64,000 nt of DNA from Bacillota bacterium (GTDB lineage Bacteria > Bacillota > Clostridia > Acetivibrionales > JANLFN01), in assembly GCA_023397675.1 (NCBI GenBank), contig JAEWTV010000102.1, positions 1 through 64,000 of the forward strand, read 5' to 3'. The notes beneath the pieces were generated by a model, which was not told where the DNA came from, made no database searches, and saw only the letters and a program-made list of their open reading frames with translations. Below, one piece after another: positions 42,562-51,620 of this stretch (the first letter of the stretch is position 1; the number at the start of each line of letters is the position of its first letter). A program made the position numbers and the translations under genes.

Positions 42562-44247
42562 ATGAAAGAATGTTTAAAGAAAAACGCTTTACTGCTTTCT
42601 ATTACAGTAGTTATTACCATAATTATTTCCGCAGCATCAGTATATGTTGCAATAATACTAAAGAAAGTCACTGATGTCGCAATTAGCGGCAACATGGCAG
42701 AATTCTGGAAGGTATTACTAAGTACATCTGTATTTCTTCTTTTGTTAGGAATTATAAGCTATGTTTATTCCATTTGTACCAAGCTTTTAACCAGAAATGT
42801 TGTAAAGCTATTGCGTGAGCGCGTATTTAAGGGTATTATGCACAGTAATATTCAGGATTTTACAAAGGTAAATACAGCAGATTACCTATCGGCATTTACA
42901 AATGATATTAAACTTATAGAAGAAAATTTCCTGCAGCCTTTACTTATGACAATACAAAATACAGTAATATTCATTGCAACCATTGTTATGCTTTTTATAA
43001 TCAACACAATAATTGCACTGTGTCTCATCGTTTTTCTTGCATTGATGCTTATTATTCCAAGTCTTTTCGGGAAAGCCTTGCAGACCAGGCAGGATAATTT
43101 GTCAAAGAAACTCTCATTGTTTACATGCAAATTGAAAGATATTCTTTCAGGTTTTGAAATAATCAAATCTTATAATATGGGAAAGCATATAAAGTCCGAA
43201 TTTGATAACATGAATAACGAATCAGCATCTGCGAAGTTCAGGGCTGACAGGATGATTGCAGTAAGTGAAGGCATCTCAGAAGTTCTTGCATACTTTACTC
43301 TGTTCGCAAGCTTTTTCATCGGAGCATATCTGGTAATTAAAGGTAACATTACAGCAGGTACACTGCTTGCAATAGTGCAATTGAGCAGTTCATTTGTAAA
43401 CCCAATAATGATGATTATGCAAAGCATACCTAAAATACAGGGAGCCAGGCCTATTCTTAGTCGTCTGAAGGACTTTATCGATTATAATGATAGTTCATTT
43501 ACAGGCAAGACTTTACCATCATTTGAACAGGTTATTACGGTTAAAGATTTGAGTTTTTCATATGACAGCAGTCAGGAAATCTTACATAATGTAGAACTTG
43601 ACATATTAAGAGGTAAAAAATATGCTGTTGTAGGTCACAGTGGATGTGGTAAGACAACCCTAATTAAACTGCTGACGGGCTATTATTCAAATTTTGAAGG
43701 AACAATATGCTACGATGGCACCGATATTAGAAGCCTTGACATTGAAAAGCTGAATCAAAAAATATCCCTTATACATCAGAACATTTATATGTTTGATGAT
43801 ACTATCTGGCAAAACATCGGCCTCTATGAGAATTTCACCGATTATGAAATAGAAAAAGCCCTTTCAACCAGCGGTGTTAATAAATTCCTTATGCAAATGC
43901 CATCCGGATTAAACTCCCCGGTTGGAGAAAACGGATGCAGTCTTTCAGGCGGGCAACGTCAGCGAGTGGCGGTTGCAAGGGCATTGATCCGGGAAAAACC
44001 CATATTAGTACTTGATGAGGGAACTTCTGCAATTGATATGCAAGCCGCATATGATATAGAAAATAGTCTTCTGAATATAGATGATCTTACTCTTATAACA
44101 ATTACTCATAATATGAGCCAGGATTTACTTGGTTTATACGACTGTATTATTTATATGGAGAATGGCAGGATTGTTGAAACAGGTAGCCTAAATGAACTTT
44201 TATCACTTCAAGGCTCATTTTCCCGATTTTTCAAGCTGGAAAAATAA
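42562..44247 (+). CDS. ABC transporter with fused permease and ATPase (exporter type)
   Basis: A 561-residue half-transporter that works as a dimer. The six-helix type I exporter domain spans about 10-310. The ATPase domain (about 330-560) has Walker A GHSGCGKTT, Q-loop IHQNIYMFDDTIWQNI, signature LSGGQRQRVAVARAL, Walker B PILVLDEGTS (with Glu replaced only in position by DEG, as in active exporters) and switch His in ITHNM. It probably expels a peptide or drug. It sits alone, so a homodimer is likely. Control by the preceding ArsR-type regulator is suggested by paired palindromes at its promoter. Confidence 0.93.
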   Translation: MKECLKKNALLLSITVVITIIISAASVYVAIILKKVTDVAISGNMAEFWKVLLSTSVFLLLLGIISYVYSICTKLLTRNVVKLLRERVFKGIMHSNIQDFTKVNTADYLSAFTNDIKLIEENFLQPLLMTIQNTVIFIATIVMLFIINTIIALCLIVFLALMLIIPSLFGKALQTRQDNLSKKLSLFTCKLKDILSGFEIIKSYNMGKHIKSEFDNMNNESASAKFRADRMIAVSEGISEVLAYFTLFASFFIGAYLVIKGNITAGTLLAIVQLSSSFVNPIMMIMQSIPKIQGARPILSRLKDFIDYNDSSFTGKTLPSFEQVITVKDLSFSYDSSQEILHNVELDILRGKKYAVVGHSGCGKTTLIKLLTGYYSNFEGTICYDGTDIRSLDIEKLNQKISLIHQNIYMFDDTIWQNIGLYENFTDYEIEKALSTSGVNKFLMQMPSGLNSPVGENGCSLSGGQRQRVAVARALIREKPILVLDEGTSAIDMQAAYDIENSLLNIDDLTLITITHNMSQDLLGLYDCIIYMENGRIVETGSLNELLSLQGSFSRFFKLEK

Positions 44248-44264
44248 TAGTTTTATTAAGAATG

Positions 44265-44312
44265 AACTGTGTTATTCAGTATGACTTACTTGAATGACAC
44301 AGTTTCCTTTTT
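44265..44312. terminator. Terminator between exporter and MDR oxidoreductase genes
   Basis: AACTGTGTTATTCA (44265-44278) pairs with TGAATGACACAGTT (44291-44304) with one G-U pair, followed on the plus strand by TTCCTTTTTT. It ends the exporter unit and overlaps the stop region of the convergent oxidoreductase gene at 44272. Confidence 0.8.
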
Positions 44313-45249
44313 TATGTCCTGTTCCTACATATCTGTGTGCATCAGCCATTTGTTCCAGCGTAAATGTTCTGCCGATTATAGCTTTAAGTTTTCCGGTATC
44401 TATCATAGCACTGATTAAATTAAGGTCTTCCCTTTTTTCTGCTGGCTTTCGCAAACCTGTAGCTGCAAAAACCGCTTTCCTTTTAGAAAATGAGGAAAGC
44501 AACATGTTTAACATGATACTTGCCGATGGAACGGTTGTAAGGTATATTCCTTCTTCTGTTAATGCTTTTTTACACCTAGAGAATGAGCTTTTTGCAACTG
44601 CATCGAAAATGATGTCATATTTATCACCCGATGCTGTAAAATCATCCTTTGTATAATCTATAGCTCTTTTGGCCCCAATTGATTTAACCAGCTCTATATT
44701 TTCAGGCCCGCATACTGCAGTAACATCTGCTCCAAAATATTTTGCAATTTGTACAGCAGCTACACCTACTCCCCCGGATGCACCATTAATCAGAACCTTC
44801 TGCCCTTTTTTGATTTTCCCTTTATCTCTTAAGAAAGGCAAAGCAGTTAATACTCCTTCGCTTATAGCAGCAGCTTCTTCAAATGAGATGCTCTGTGATT
44901 TGGCAGCTATCGCCTGGTCTTCAGATAATGTAATATATTGAGCATTAGTACCAAAAGAGGAACCGGAAGACCCGTATACTTCATCGCCAGCTTTAAATTG
45001 TGATACGGCTTTTCCAGTTGATTCAACAATGCCTGCAAATACGTCGCCTGGAATCTGTTTTGGTCTTACAAGTCCTGTAAAGAACCTAGAAACAAGAGGT
45101 TTACCTTCCCTGAACGCACAATCAGGATATGCAGCTATAGTTGCTTTGATGCGTATTAATACCTCGTTATCTTTTGGTAACGGCTTAGGAACCTCATGAA
45201 TTTTAAGGACTTCAGGGCCGCCGTATTTCATAGCACGAATAGCTTTCAT
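44272..45249 (-). CDS. Zinc-independent MDR-family oxidoreductase (quinone oxidoreductase-like)
   Basis: A 325-residue NAD(P)H-dependent medium-chain dehydrogenase/reductase; AAGGAGGG precedes the ATG at 45249 (the frame is open to 45297). It has the substrate domain start MKAIRAMKYGGPEVLKIHEVPKP, the cofactor-binding GASGGVGVAAVQIAK, and the end of the family fold, GNCVIQV. The catalytic zinc ligands of alcohol dehydrogenases are missing, so the quinone/enone reductase branch fits. It is the last gene of a membrane protein-XRE-oxidoreductase operon; the spacing to the XRE gene is about 50 bases. Confidence 0.88.
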   Translation of the reverse strand: MKAIRAMKYGGPEVLKIHEVPKPLPKDNEVLIRIKATIAAYPDCAFREGKPLVSRFFTGLVRPKQIPGDVFAGIVESTGKAVSQFKAGDEVYGSSGSSFGTNAQYITLSEDQAIAAKSQSISFEEAAAISEGVLTALPFLRDKGKIKKGQKVLINGASGGVGVAAVQIAKYFGADVTAVCGPENIELVKSIGAKRAIDYTKDDFTASGDKYDIIFDAVAKSSFSRCKKALTEEGIYLTTVPSASIMLNMLLSSFSKRKAVFAATGLRKPAEKREDLNLISAMIDTGKLKAIIGRTFTLEQMADAHRYVGTGHKKGNCVIQVSHTE

Positions 45250-45300
45250 TCTACTTTCCCTCCTTAAAAACAGTAACAATAACCTTCCCATGGGCATTGC

Positions 45301-45549
45301 TCATTTTAAATCATCCGACTTCTTACTTTTATCTTCAATAAATTCATAAGAGAACACTTCATCGAGTTTTGTTCCAAACACATCGGCAATACGGAATGCA
45401 AGTTCTAAGGTTGGAGAATACTTGCCGTTTTCTATAGCCACAATCGTCTGCCTTGTAACACCTGTTTTCTTAGCTAACTCCTGCTGTGTCATCTCATTAT
45501 TAAAGAAGCGCAATTTTCGGATATTGTTAGAAATCACGAGTTTAGCCAT
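45301..45549 (-). CDS. XRE family transcriptional regulator
   Basis: An 82-residue Cro/C1-type protein, almost all helix-turn-helix: MTQQELAKKTGVTRQTIVAIENGKYSPTLELAFRIADVFGTKLDEVF. The ATG at 45549 has AAGGAG six bases upstream, and overlaps by 8 bases the stop of the upstream membrane-protein gene, which shows coupling. Pairs of a small multi-helix membrane protein and this XRE subtype are common in Firmicutes and usually autoregulate. It may also control the downstream oxidoreductase. Confidence 0.9.
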   Translation of the reverse strand: MAKLVISNNIRKLRFFNNEMTQQELAKKTGVTRQTIVAIENGKYSPTLELAFRIADVFGTKLDEVFSYEFIEDKSKKSDDLK

Positions 45550-46057
45550 TTTTAACTCCTTTTCTGTAAAAATATAATTGTGAAAAACCCTCGAAAAGTG
45601 ATCCCAGACTAAAAGAAACAAAAACAATGTTAAGCATAATTGCAGGCGGCATTTTCATATATAATGACACAAGTGAAATAACGAATCCCGCACCAACAAA
45701 AATAAATGAGTTTCTCATTGCTTTAAGTCCAATAAGTTTATCCATTTCATCCTCAGGTTCCCCTATTTCAAGTTCCTCATAGGTTTCACCCTTACCTTGA
45801 CAATTTGCTCGTTTGGACATTTCTTTTGAAATCTCGTTACCAACAGCAAGAATAATATGAAATACAATCTGAATAACTACTGTTACAACTATGCCACCTA
45901 TGATAGCAAACAGCATTGCAGACGCCCAGAATTTCAAATCGTGCAGTAAGCTCTCTCCAACTTCCAGATACCTTGAAATTCCGTAAATAATATATGCTGC
46001 CAAAATCAATACCCCTGAAATAATTGAGGCAATTGTCTTTTTCTCTTGATAATACAT
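45542..46057 (-). CDS. Membrane protein paired with the XRE regulator
   Basis: A 171-residue protein with about four helices (roughly 8-28, 42-68, 115-132 and 138-160) and a central charged loop, SKRANCQGKGETYEELEIGEPEDEMDK. Family members are found next to COG1476-type XRE regulators, as here, but have no known activity; signal sensing for the regulator is a reasonable guess. It is the first gene of the operon. No strong ribosome site is evident except AGGAGTGAT before the ATG. Confidence 0.75.
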   Translation of the reverse strand: MYYQEKKTIASIISGVLILAAYIIYGISRYLEVGESLLHDLKFWASAMLFAIIGGIVVTVVIQIVFHIILAVGNEISKEMSKRANCQGKGETYEELEIGEPEDEMDKLIGLKAMRNSFIFVGAGFVISLVSLYMKMPPAIMLNIVFVSFSLGSLFEGFSQLYFYRKGVKNG

Positions 46058-46171
46058 TTAATCACTCCTATTCTTGGAAAGTAATACCATCTATAAATAG
46101 TGTATAATATTTTTATCATGATGTCAAATATTTTTTACATGAAGTAATATTTTTTTTACTTCCAATTTTAA

Positions 46172-46202
46172 AAAAACAAAAACCATCTCTGACAGAGACG
46201 GT
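46172..46202 (-). terminator. Terminator of the CPBP protease gene
   Basis: ACCATCTCTG (46182-46191) pairs with CAGAGACGGT (46193-46202) with one G-U; on the minus strand TTTTTGTTTTTTT follows. Confidence 0.85.
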
Positions 46203-46235
46203 CTTGTAATAAATGCATTATTCATGTTGTCAAGC

Positions 46236-46889
46236 CTACCACAACCCATAAATGGGTCCGGTAAAGTAAAAAGTAATTATTCCTATACTATTCATAAAAC
46301 CATGTGCCAAAACAGAAGCCCAAATAGATTTGTATTTATATTTCAGGGAGCTGAAAAAGATTGCATCTATCGCTGTAACTACAACACCGATAACACCTTG
46401 CTCGGTATGTGCAAAGCCGAATAAAGCCGAAGAGGCTATAACAGCAACAACTATTCCAGTTTTATTATTGGAAAATAAGGATGAAATTCTGTTTTGAATA
46501 ATACCTCTATATGCAAATTCTTCACAAATTGCAGCTAAGGTCCAACTTGCTGCAAGTAAGAAGAGTAATTGTACAGGATCCCCCTTTAATTTTTCAAAAG
46601 TGCTTAGATCTTGCGTAGTCCCCGTCAAGTGATTTAAAATTGGCAAAACAACACCATAATCAAATATTGTCCAAACCACCGTCAGTCCAAAAACCTTAGG
46701 AACAAATCTCAGAACTTTACTGTTTTTATTAAGTCCAATGCCTGAAAACTTTTCTTTATGGATTAATATAAACAATAACCCAATAGCCAAAATAATAATG
46801 GTCGGCAAGAATATATCCAAAACAATTGAAAGTATAATAAACAGTAATTCAATTATAGCAAGAAGCTTAAAAACAATTTCTTTCCTCAT
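46236..46889 (-). CDS. CPBP family intramembrane metalloprotease
   Basis: A 217-residue polytopic membrane protein of the Abi/CPBP (CaaX protease-like) family. The conserved motifs are present in order: EEFAYRG (residues about 124-130) with the paired Glu, FGFAHTEQG with the metal-binding His, and a final HGFMNSIG His. It would cleave prenyl-like or peptide substrates in the membrane; members also confer bacteriocin immunity. AAAGGA lies upstream of the ATG. It is a single-gene unit; its role is not indicated by neighbours. Confidence 0.9.
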   Translation of the reverse strand: MRKEIVFKLLAIIELLFIILSIVLDIFLPTIIILAIGLLFILIHKEKFSGIGLNKNSKVLRFVPKVFGLTVVWTIFDYGVVLPILNHLTGTTQDLSTFEKLKGDPVQLLFLLAASWTLAAICEEFAYRGIIQNRISSLFSNNKTGIVVAVIASSALFGFAHTEQGVIGVVVTAIDAIFFSSLKYKYKSIWASVLAHGFMNSIGIITFYFTGPIYGLW

Positions 46890-46929
46890 TGTTATTCTAT
46901 TTCCTTTATAAGTAATTCATGGTATAAAG

Positions 46930-46956
46930 AAAAGTATCATATATGATGATACTTTT
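46930..46956 (-). terminator. Terminator of the GntR-ABC operon
   Basis: A perfect 11-bp stem AAAAGTATCAT (46930-46940) / ATGATACTTTT (46946-46956) has a 5-nt loop. On the minus strand TTTTCTTTATA follows, about 22 bases past the last gene of the operon. Confidence 0.8.
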
Positions 46957-46978
46957 CTTGGAAGAGTAAGACCTGCAT

Positions 46979-47644
46979 CTATTTTGTATATCTATTGTCT
47001 CTTGTTTCTTTTTGCACGTAGTTCATTTTAATATCTTTGCTGATTTTAGAATCTCTTATGACAGCACTTCCGCCAGTTCCTTCAAAACCTTTTACGATTG
47101 TGCTATCTCTTATTTCAAGCACATTAGCATTTGCACCTGCTACAGTACAGTCCTGGAATTTGAGATGAACTCCAGTTGCTACAACCGGAATGTTTTTAGG
47201 AACCCTCACAACGAATTGGAACCCATTTCCATCAAAGTTTGTACCCACCGAATCAGGATGCATTGAGAAATCGAAAAGATCTCCATATCCGTCAAATTGG
47301 CTTGCAGTATGCCAGCTAATCATACTATAAACAGTAGCATCAACATTTCTGAAATCCTTTAATTGTACTTTATTATTACCTATATCAATATTATATTTCT
47401 TTCCGAAAAGCCTTACATATTCTTCATCACTGACAGGTACCGAGCTATATACTGCTGCATAATCCTTATCCCAACCTGATATTCTTACAGAAGCCGTATT
47501 GAAATCCAAATTCAAGCTGCTGTTTGTTGAAACTTCTACTTTCACCGGTTTACCTGAAGGGTTGTCTATTGCTCCGACAATTGTTGGAACCAGGAAGCCT
47601 GAAATTAAAGCTGCTACTACAAGTATCGCTATTTTCTTAATCAT
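46979..47644 (-). CDS. Secreted beta-rich protein of unknown function
   Basis: A 221-residue protein with a signal peptide (basic start, hydrophobic residues 5-24, ending VGA). The mature part is beta-strand-rich with repeating VLEIRDSTIVKGFEGTGGSAVIRDSKISKD, suggesting a short right-handed beta-helix or DUF4097-like fold. Its ATG overlaps the stop of the preceding permease gene (ATGA). As the last gene of a YtrA-type regulator/ABC operon it is likely part of an envelope-stress response, but no specific function is known. Confidence 0.65.
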   Translation of the reverse strand: MIKKIAILVVAALISGFLVPTIVGAIDNPSGKPVKVEVSTNSSLNLDFNTASVRISGWDKDYAAVYSSVPVSDEEYVRLFGKKYNIDIGNNKVQLKDFRNVDATVYSMISWHTASQFDGYGDLFDFSMHPDSVGTNFDGNGFQFVVRVPKNIPVVATGVHLKFQDCTVAGANANVLEIRDSTIVKGFEGTGGSAVIRDSKISKDIKMNYVQKETRDNRYTK

Positions 47645-48378
47645 GCTTTTACCTCCATTCTCTTAAGAGGAATGTATGCCAGAACATTAAATACAACTGC
47701 ATAAAGTATTGCTTTCAAAGTGAAAAGAATTATTGAAGGTTCCTTGCCAACAAAATCTATAATTGCTGTGAACGCATCCCGCATAAATGGTATAAAGAAA
47801 AGGAACTGTGCTGCTACCAATATCAATATGAAAGGCAGCTTATATCTGAATATATACATTCCAAGGCAGTAAGCTATCGACATTCCAAGGATCATATATA
47901 TAAGTGAGCTCCAGAAACCTATAAGGAAATTTCCATAATTCAATGAATTAACTACAACTATATCATTAAAGAATAATTTTGGTAAAACTCCAGGGAGCAG
48001 TTCGAGCACAAGAAGTACTGATATTCCCGAAACAGCCACTACTGAAGCCAGAACTATTGATGTAAAATTACCAACAGCAATAACTTTTCGGTTAATTGGC
48101 CACCTGAATTTTTCTGTCATTCTGGTGGAGGAACATGATATAAACATAGCTGTTGAAAAAACAGCAGCAACAGTAGCATAACCGATAGCAAGGGTTCCTG
48201 CAGAAGTGTAGGCATCAAAGGAGGTTGCAAATAGCTTGCAAGCCATGATAAATACAAATGCCAATACAGGTATAGATGCTATGATTATGAATAATGTAAT
48301 TGTCATTCTTTTATATGTTAAGGTCATATCTCTGAGATAGCCTTTAATAGATCTTTTATAGTTATCACTCAACATCAT
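47641..48378 (-). CDS. ABC transporter membrane subunit
   Basis: A 245-residue integral membrane protein with six helices, the permease of the adjacent ATPase. Helices run from about residue 28 (ITLFIIIASIPVLAFVFIM) to the end (FNVLAYIPLKRMEVKA). The start is uncertain: the ATG at 48378 is preferred, 11 bases after GAGGGG, while a GTG at 48387 is too close to that site. It overlaps the ATPase gene end by about 14 bases. Homologous YtrC/YtrD-type permeases are part of cell-envelope antibiotic responses in Bacillus. Confidence 0.8.
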   Translation of the reverse strand: MMLSDNYKRSIKGYLRDMTLTYKRMTITLFIIIASIPVLAFVFIMACKLFATSFDAYTSAGTLAIGYATVAAVFSTAMFISCSSTRMTEKFRWPINRKVIAVGNFTSIVLASVVAVSGISVLLVLELLPGVLPKLFFNDIVVVNSLNYGNFLIGFWSSLIYMILGMSIAYCLGMYIFRYKLPFILILVAAQFLFFIPFMRDAFTAIIDFVGKEPSIILFTLKAILYAVVFNVLAYIPLKRMEVKA

Positions 48379-49258
48379 CAAAAGCACCGCCCCTCTGTTT
48401 CCTGGTCAAATATATACATACATCTTCTACTTTTACCTTGCTGATATCAATATTCTTGTTCATAAGTTCTTCTTTTTCGCCGTCTGTTAAATCATTCTTT
48501 ATTGCAGCTATCAAGCTATTCCCCATATATTCAGTATTTAGCACCTGTTTGTTCTTTATATAGGGTTCAACGACATCCCTTTTTCCGCTTAAATATATTC
48601 CAAATTCCTGCATTTCATCTATGGGCTTTTGGAGAACCAGTTCACCGTTGTCAATAAGTATTATTTCTTCCAGCAGCGTTTCGATTTCATTGAGCAGATG
48701 ACTTGAAATTAATATTGTCCTTGGATTGTCCATGTAATCCTTAAGAAGTATATTATAAAAATCCTTTCTTACCGCAGCATCCATTCCCAGAGTCGGCTCA
48801 TCGAGAATTGTAACAGGTGCTCTGCTTGACAATCCAACTATCATATTCAACTGTGTTTTCATTCCGCGGGACAGTCTTTTGTACCTCTGGTTCTCATCAA
48901 GGTTGAAATATTTTAAAAGCCTAGTTGCGAACTTTGCATCCCAGTTCTTATAATATATTGCAGCTAATTCGCAGATGTCTTTTATCCTATATGACCTGTG
49001 ATATTTTATTTCTTCATCAACAAAAATTAATTCCGAGAGAACATCGATGTTATCAAACACTTCTTCATTAAGTATTTTGAGTTGCCCACCGGTAGGTCTT
49101 AAATAACCAGCACACATTTTTAAAAATGTTGTTTTTCCTGCACCGTTTCTACCGATTAGACCTACTATCTTGTTCTCATCTATGGATACTGAGAGATTAT
49201 TTATTGCAAGTTTGGTTTTATATCGTTTTTCCAGATTGCTGCAGCTAATGACACTCAT
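48365..49258 (-). CDS. ABC transporter ATP-binding protein (YtrB-like)
   Basis: A 297-residue ATPase. It has Walker A GLIGRNGAGKTTFLK, Q-loop LIFVDEEIKYH, signature LSRGMKTQLNM (a degenerate form, common in this subfamily), Walker B VTILDEPTLGMD and switch His in ISSHLLNE. A regulatory C-terminal region (about 215-297) follows. The start ATG overlaps the GntR gene stop (ATGA). It works with the downstream permease, and the YtrA-type repressor upstream probably controls it. Substrate unknown; related systems answer to cell-wall antibiotics. Confidence 0.93.
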   Translation of the reverse strand: MSVISCSNLEKRYKTKLAINNLSVSIDENKIVGLIGRNGAGKTTFLKMCAGYLRPTGGQLKILNEEVFDNIDVLSELIFVDEEIKYHRSYRIKDICELAAIYYKNWDAKFATRLLKYFNLDENQRYKRLSRGMKTQLNMIVGLSSRAPVTILDEPTLGMDAAVRKDFYNILLKDYMDNPRTILISSHLLNEIETLLEEIILIDNGELVLQKPIDEMQEFGIYLSGKRDVVEPYIKNKQVLNTEYMGNSLIAAIKNDLTDGEKEELMNKNIDISKVKVEDVCIYLTRKQRGGAFDDVE

Positions 49259-49632
49259 GTGGTTTCACCCTCCTCTATACCATCCAGCATCTGTTTTATT
49301 TCGTCCTTGCTGATATTCAGTTTTTTTGCTTCAATCAGCAATTCTTTAAGCATATTGGAAAAAAAGTTTATCTTTCTTTTATCCTGTATCAGATTTTTAG
49401 CATCCGTTGAAACATGCATTCCCATTCCTCTTTTCTTATATAGAATTCCTTCACTTACTAAAAGGTTTATCCCTTTTGCGGCTGTTGCAGGGTTAATATT
49501 AAACTGTTTTGATATCTGATACTGTGAATATGCCTGTTCATCCTCAAGTAATATTCCTTTAAGTATGTCATCTTCAATCCCTTCTGCGATTTGCAGATAA
49601 ATTGGTTTTATACTGTCTTGTTCGATTTTCAA
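49255..49632 (-). CDS. GntR family regulator, YtrA subfamily
   Basis: A 125-residue protein. The N-terminal winged helix (about 10-75, KPIYLQIAEGIEDDILKGILLEDEQAYSQYQISKQFNINPATAAKGINLLVSEGILYKKRGMGMHV) is followed by a short helical dimerisation tail, the hallmark of the YtrA group, which lacks a large effector domain. A palindromic operator overlaps its promoter side (49647-49670), pointing to autorepression. It is the first gene of an operon with an ABC ATPase, a permease and a secreted protein. Confidence 0.93.
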   Translation of the reverse strand: MKIEQDSIKPIYLQIAEGIEDDILKGILLEDEQAYSQYQISKQFNINPATAAKGINLLVSEGILYKKRGMGMHVSTDAKNLIQDKRKINFFSNMLKELLIEAKKLNISKDEIKQMLDGIEEGETT

Positions 49633-49646
49633 ATCAGCACCTCCTC

Positions 49647-49670
49647 ACTACGTTACTCATGTAATGTAGT
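49647..49670. promoter_or_regulatory. Candidate YtrA-type operator
   Basis: ACTACGTTAC-TCAT-GTAATGTAGT is a 10+10 dyad with one mismatch, 15 bases upstream of the GntR gene. A further GTAATG lies at about 49677. YtrA-type regulators bind dyads of this length in their own promoters. Confidence 0.65.
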
Positions 49671-49843
49671 ATATATGTAATGTGATTGATTGTCAATACT
49701 TAAAAAATCATATTTTTAGGATTTTAATCGATCAAAGGTAAAACATATTGAAAAGCCTGCCAATACGTCTATAGAAACCAAAAGGAAATTCTGATATAAT
49801 TAAACATTAAAGACAACAACCGAAAACAAAGGAGAAATAACAA

Positions 49844-51604
49844 TTGCCTTTTGATGGTGTAGTAACAAAATGCATCTCCCTCGAGCTTTCCAACTTATTG
49901 TTAGGGGGACGAATAGAAAAAATATATCAGCCTGAACCTGATGAAATAATACTTATGGTAAGGGCAAACGGAAATAATTACAGGCTTCTGATGAGTGCCA
50001 GTGCAAAGTATCCAAGGGTCCACATTACAACCCGTCAAAAGGAGAACCCACAGGCAGCTCCAACTTTTTGCATGCTTCTGCGCAAATATATTTCGGGCGG
50101 AAGAATAGTAAACATAGAGTTTCATGACTATGAAAGAATAATCACTATTAATATTGAGTCCATTAATGATATTGAGGAATATACAGTTAAAAAGCTTACA
50201 ATAGAAATAATGGGACGTTACAGCAATATAATACTTGTAAGTGACCAGGGTAAAATTCTTGATTCAATAAAACACGTAGATTTTGGAACCAGCAGTGTCA
50301 GAGAAGTTATGCCCGGGAAGCAATATATGCTTCCACCTGCACAGGATAAATTCAGTCCGGGGCGGCTGGATATCAGAGCTATGCTCAATATAATCCCTGA
50401 AGAAGGTAAAACCATAGATGGTTTCCTTTTGGATAACATAAAGGGCTTCAGTCCGCTGCTTTGCAGGGAAATCTGCAACAGAGCAGACATTGACAGCAAA
50501 ACGTTAATGTCTACACTTTCAGATAACGACTTTGCCAAGCTGACACAGGAAATAGAAAAAGTCATTACTGATATTAATGAAAACATATATAAGCCATGTA
50601 TTGTATATGCTCCGGATGATATGGAAAAACCGCTGGACTTTCATTGTATACCTATATATTCCGTTTCAGAGACTAAATATTTGGACACAATCAATGAAAC
50701 ACTTGATGAATTTTACTATTACCGTGACCTTATAGAAAGGCTGCGGCAAAAGAAATCAGATATAACCAAAGTACTTTCAAACAATATTGACAGGGCTTCA
50801 AAAAAACTGGGGATTCAGCAAAAATCCTTGAAGGATGTGGAAGACCGTGATAAACTGCAGCTTTTCGGGGAACTTATTACTGCAAATATATATGCGATGT
50901 CAAAGGGTTTAAAGGAAGTATCTCTACTGAATTATTACAGTGAAACAGGAGATTACATGAAGATTCCTCTTGATGAACAGCTTTCTCCTCAGGAAAACGC
51001 TCAAAGGTACTTTAGGCGGTATACCAAGGCAAAGAATACATTTCTCCATGCAAGTCGTCAGTTGGAAGAGACAAAGATTGAACTTGAATATCTGCAAAAT
51101 GTAAGTCATCTTCTAGATAACTGTACAACTGTTCAGGAAATTGATGAAATAAGGCAGGAGCTTGTCGAGCAGGGATATATAAATACAAAGCGGAAAAACG
51201 GCTATAAAAAAGCAAATAAGCTGTCTTCACCTTTTCATTTTGTTTCAACCGATGGGTTTGATATTTTTGTAGGAAAAAACAACAAACAGAACGACCAGCT
51301 TACATTAAAAACCTCTTCGGGTAATGATATCTGGCTCCATACAAAGGATACCCCGGGTTCCCATGTAATTATAAAAGGTGTGTACCAAAAAGCTGTTCCC
51401 GATCAAACACTGCTTGAAGCTGCAATACTTGCTGCATATCACAGTAAGGCAAGGCAATCCTCCAGCGTACAGGTGGACTACACCTTAGTTAAGAACGTAA
51501 AGAAACCGCCCGGGGCCAAGCCCGGAATGGTTACTTATGATAAATTTAAAACACTTGTTGTAAATCCTGATGAAGCTATAGTTAAAGCTTTGGATAAAAA
51601 TTAA
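49844..51604 (+). CDS. rqcH: RqcH, ribosome quality-control NFACT protein
   Basis: A 586-residue protein that binds stalled 50S-peptidyl-tRNA complexes and directs Ala-tail addition. The TTG at 49844 is the start (MPFDGVVT matches the family), with AAAGGAG about 10 bases upstream. The NFACT-N region (about 1-230) has IYQPEPDEIILMVRANG and the catalytic-like DR segment of the family replaced by GRYSNIILV. The central helical coiled coil spans about 250-440. The NFACT-R domain (about 450-570) has TSSGNDIWLHTKDTPGSHVII, the conserved part. It was formerly annotated as fibronectin-binding protein A. The aminotransferase follows by 16 bases. Confidence 0.95.
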   Translation: MPFDGVVTKCISLELSNLLLGGRIEKIYQPEPDEIILMVRANGNNYRLLMSASAKYPRVHITTRQKENPQAAPTFCMLLRKYISGGRIVNIEFHDYERIITINIESINDIEEYTVKKLTIEIMGRYSNIILVSDQGKILDSIKHVDFGTSSVREVMPGKQYMLPPAQDKFSPGRLDIRAMLNIIPEEGKTIDGFLLDNIKGFSPLLCREICNRADIDSKTLMSTLSDNDFAKLTQEIEKVITDINENIYKPCIVYAPDDMEKPLDFHCIPIYSVSETKYLDTINETLDEFYYYRDLIERLRQKKSDITKVLSNNIDRASKKLGIQQKSLKDVEDRDKLQLFGELITANIYAMSKGLKEVSLLNYYSETGDYMKIPLDEQLSPQENAQRYFRRYTKAKNTFLHASRQLEETKIELEYLQNVSHLLDNCTTVQEIDEIRQELVEQGYINTKRKNGYKKANKLSSPFHFVSTDGFDIFVGKNNKQNDQLTLKTSSGNDIWLHTKDTPGSHVIIKGVYQKAVPDQTLLEAAILAAYHSKARQSSSVQVDYTLVKNVKKPPGAKPGMVTYDKFKTLVVNPDEAIVKALDKN

Positions 51605-51620
51605 GATTGGAGTGCTGTAT

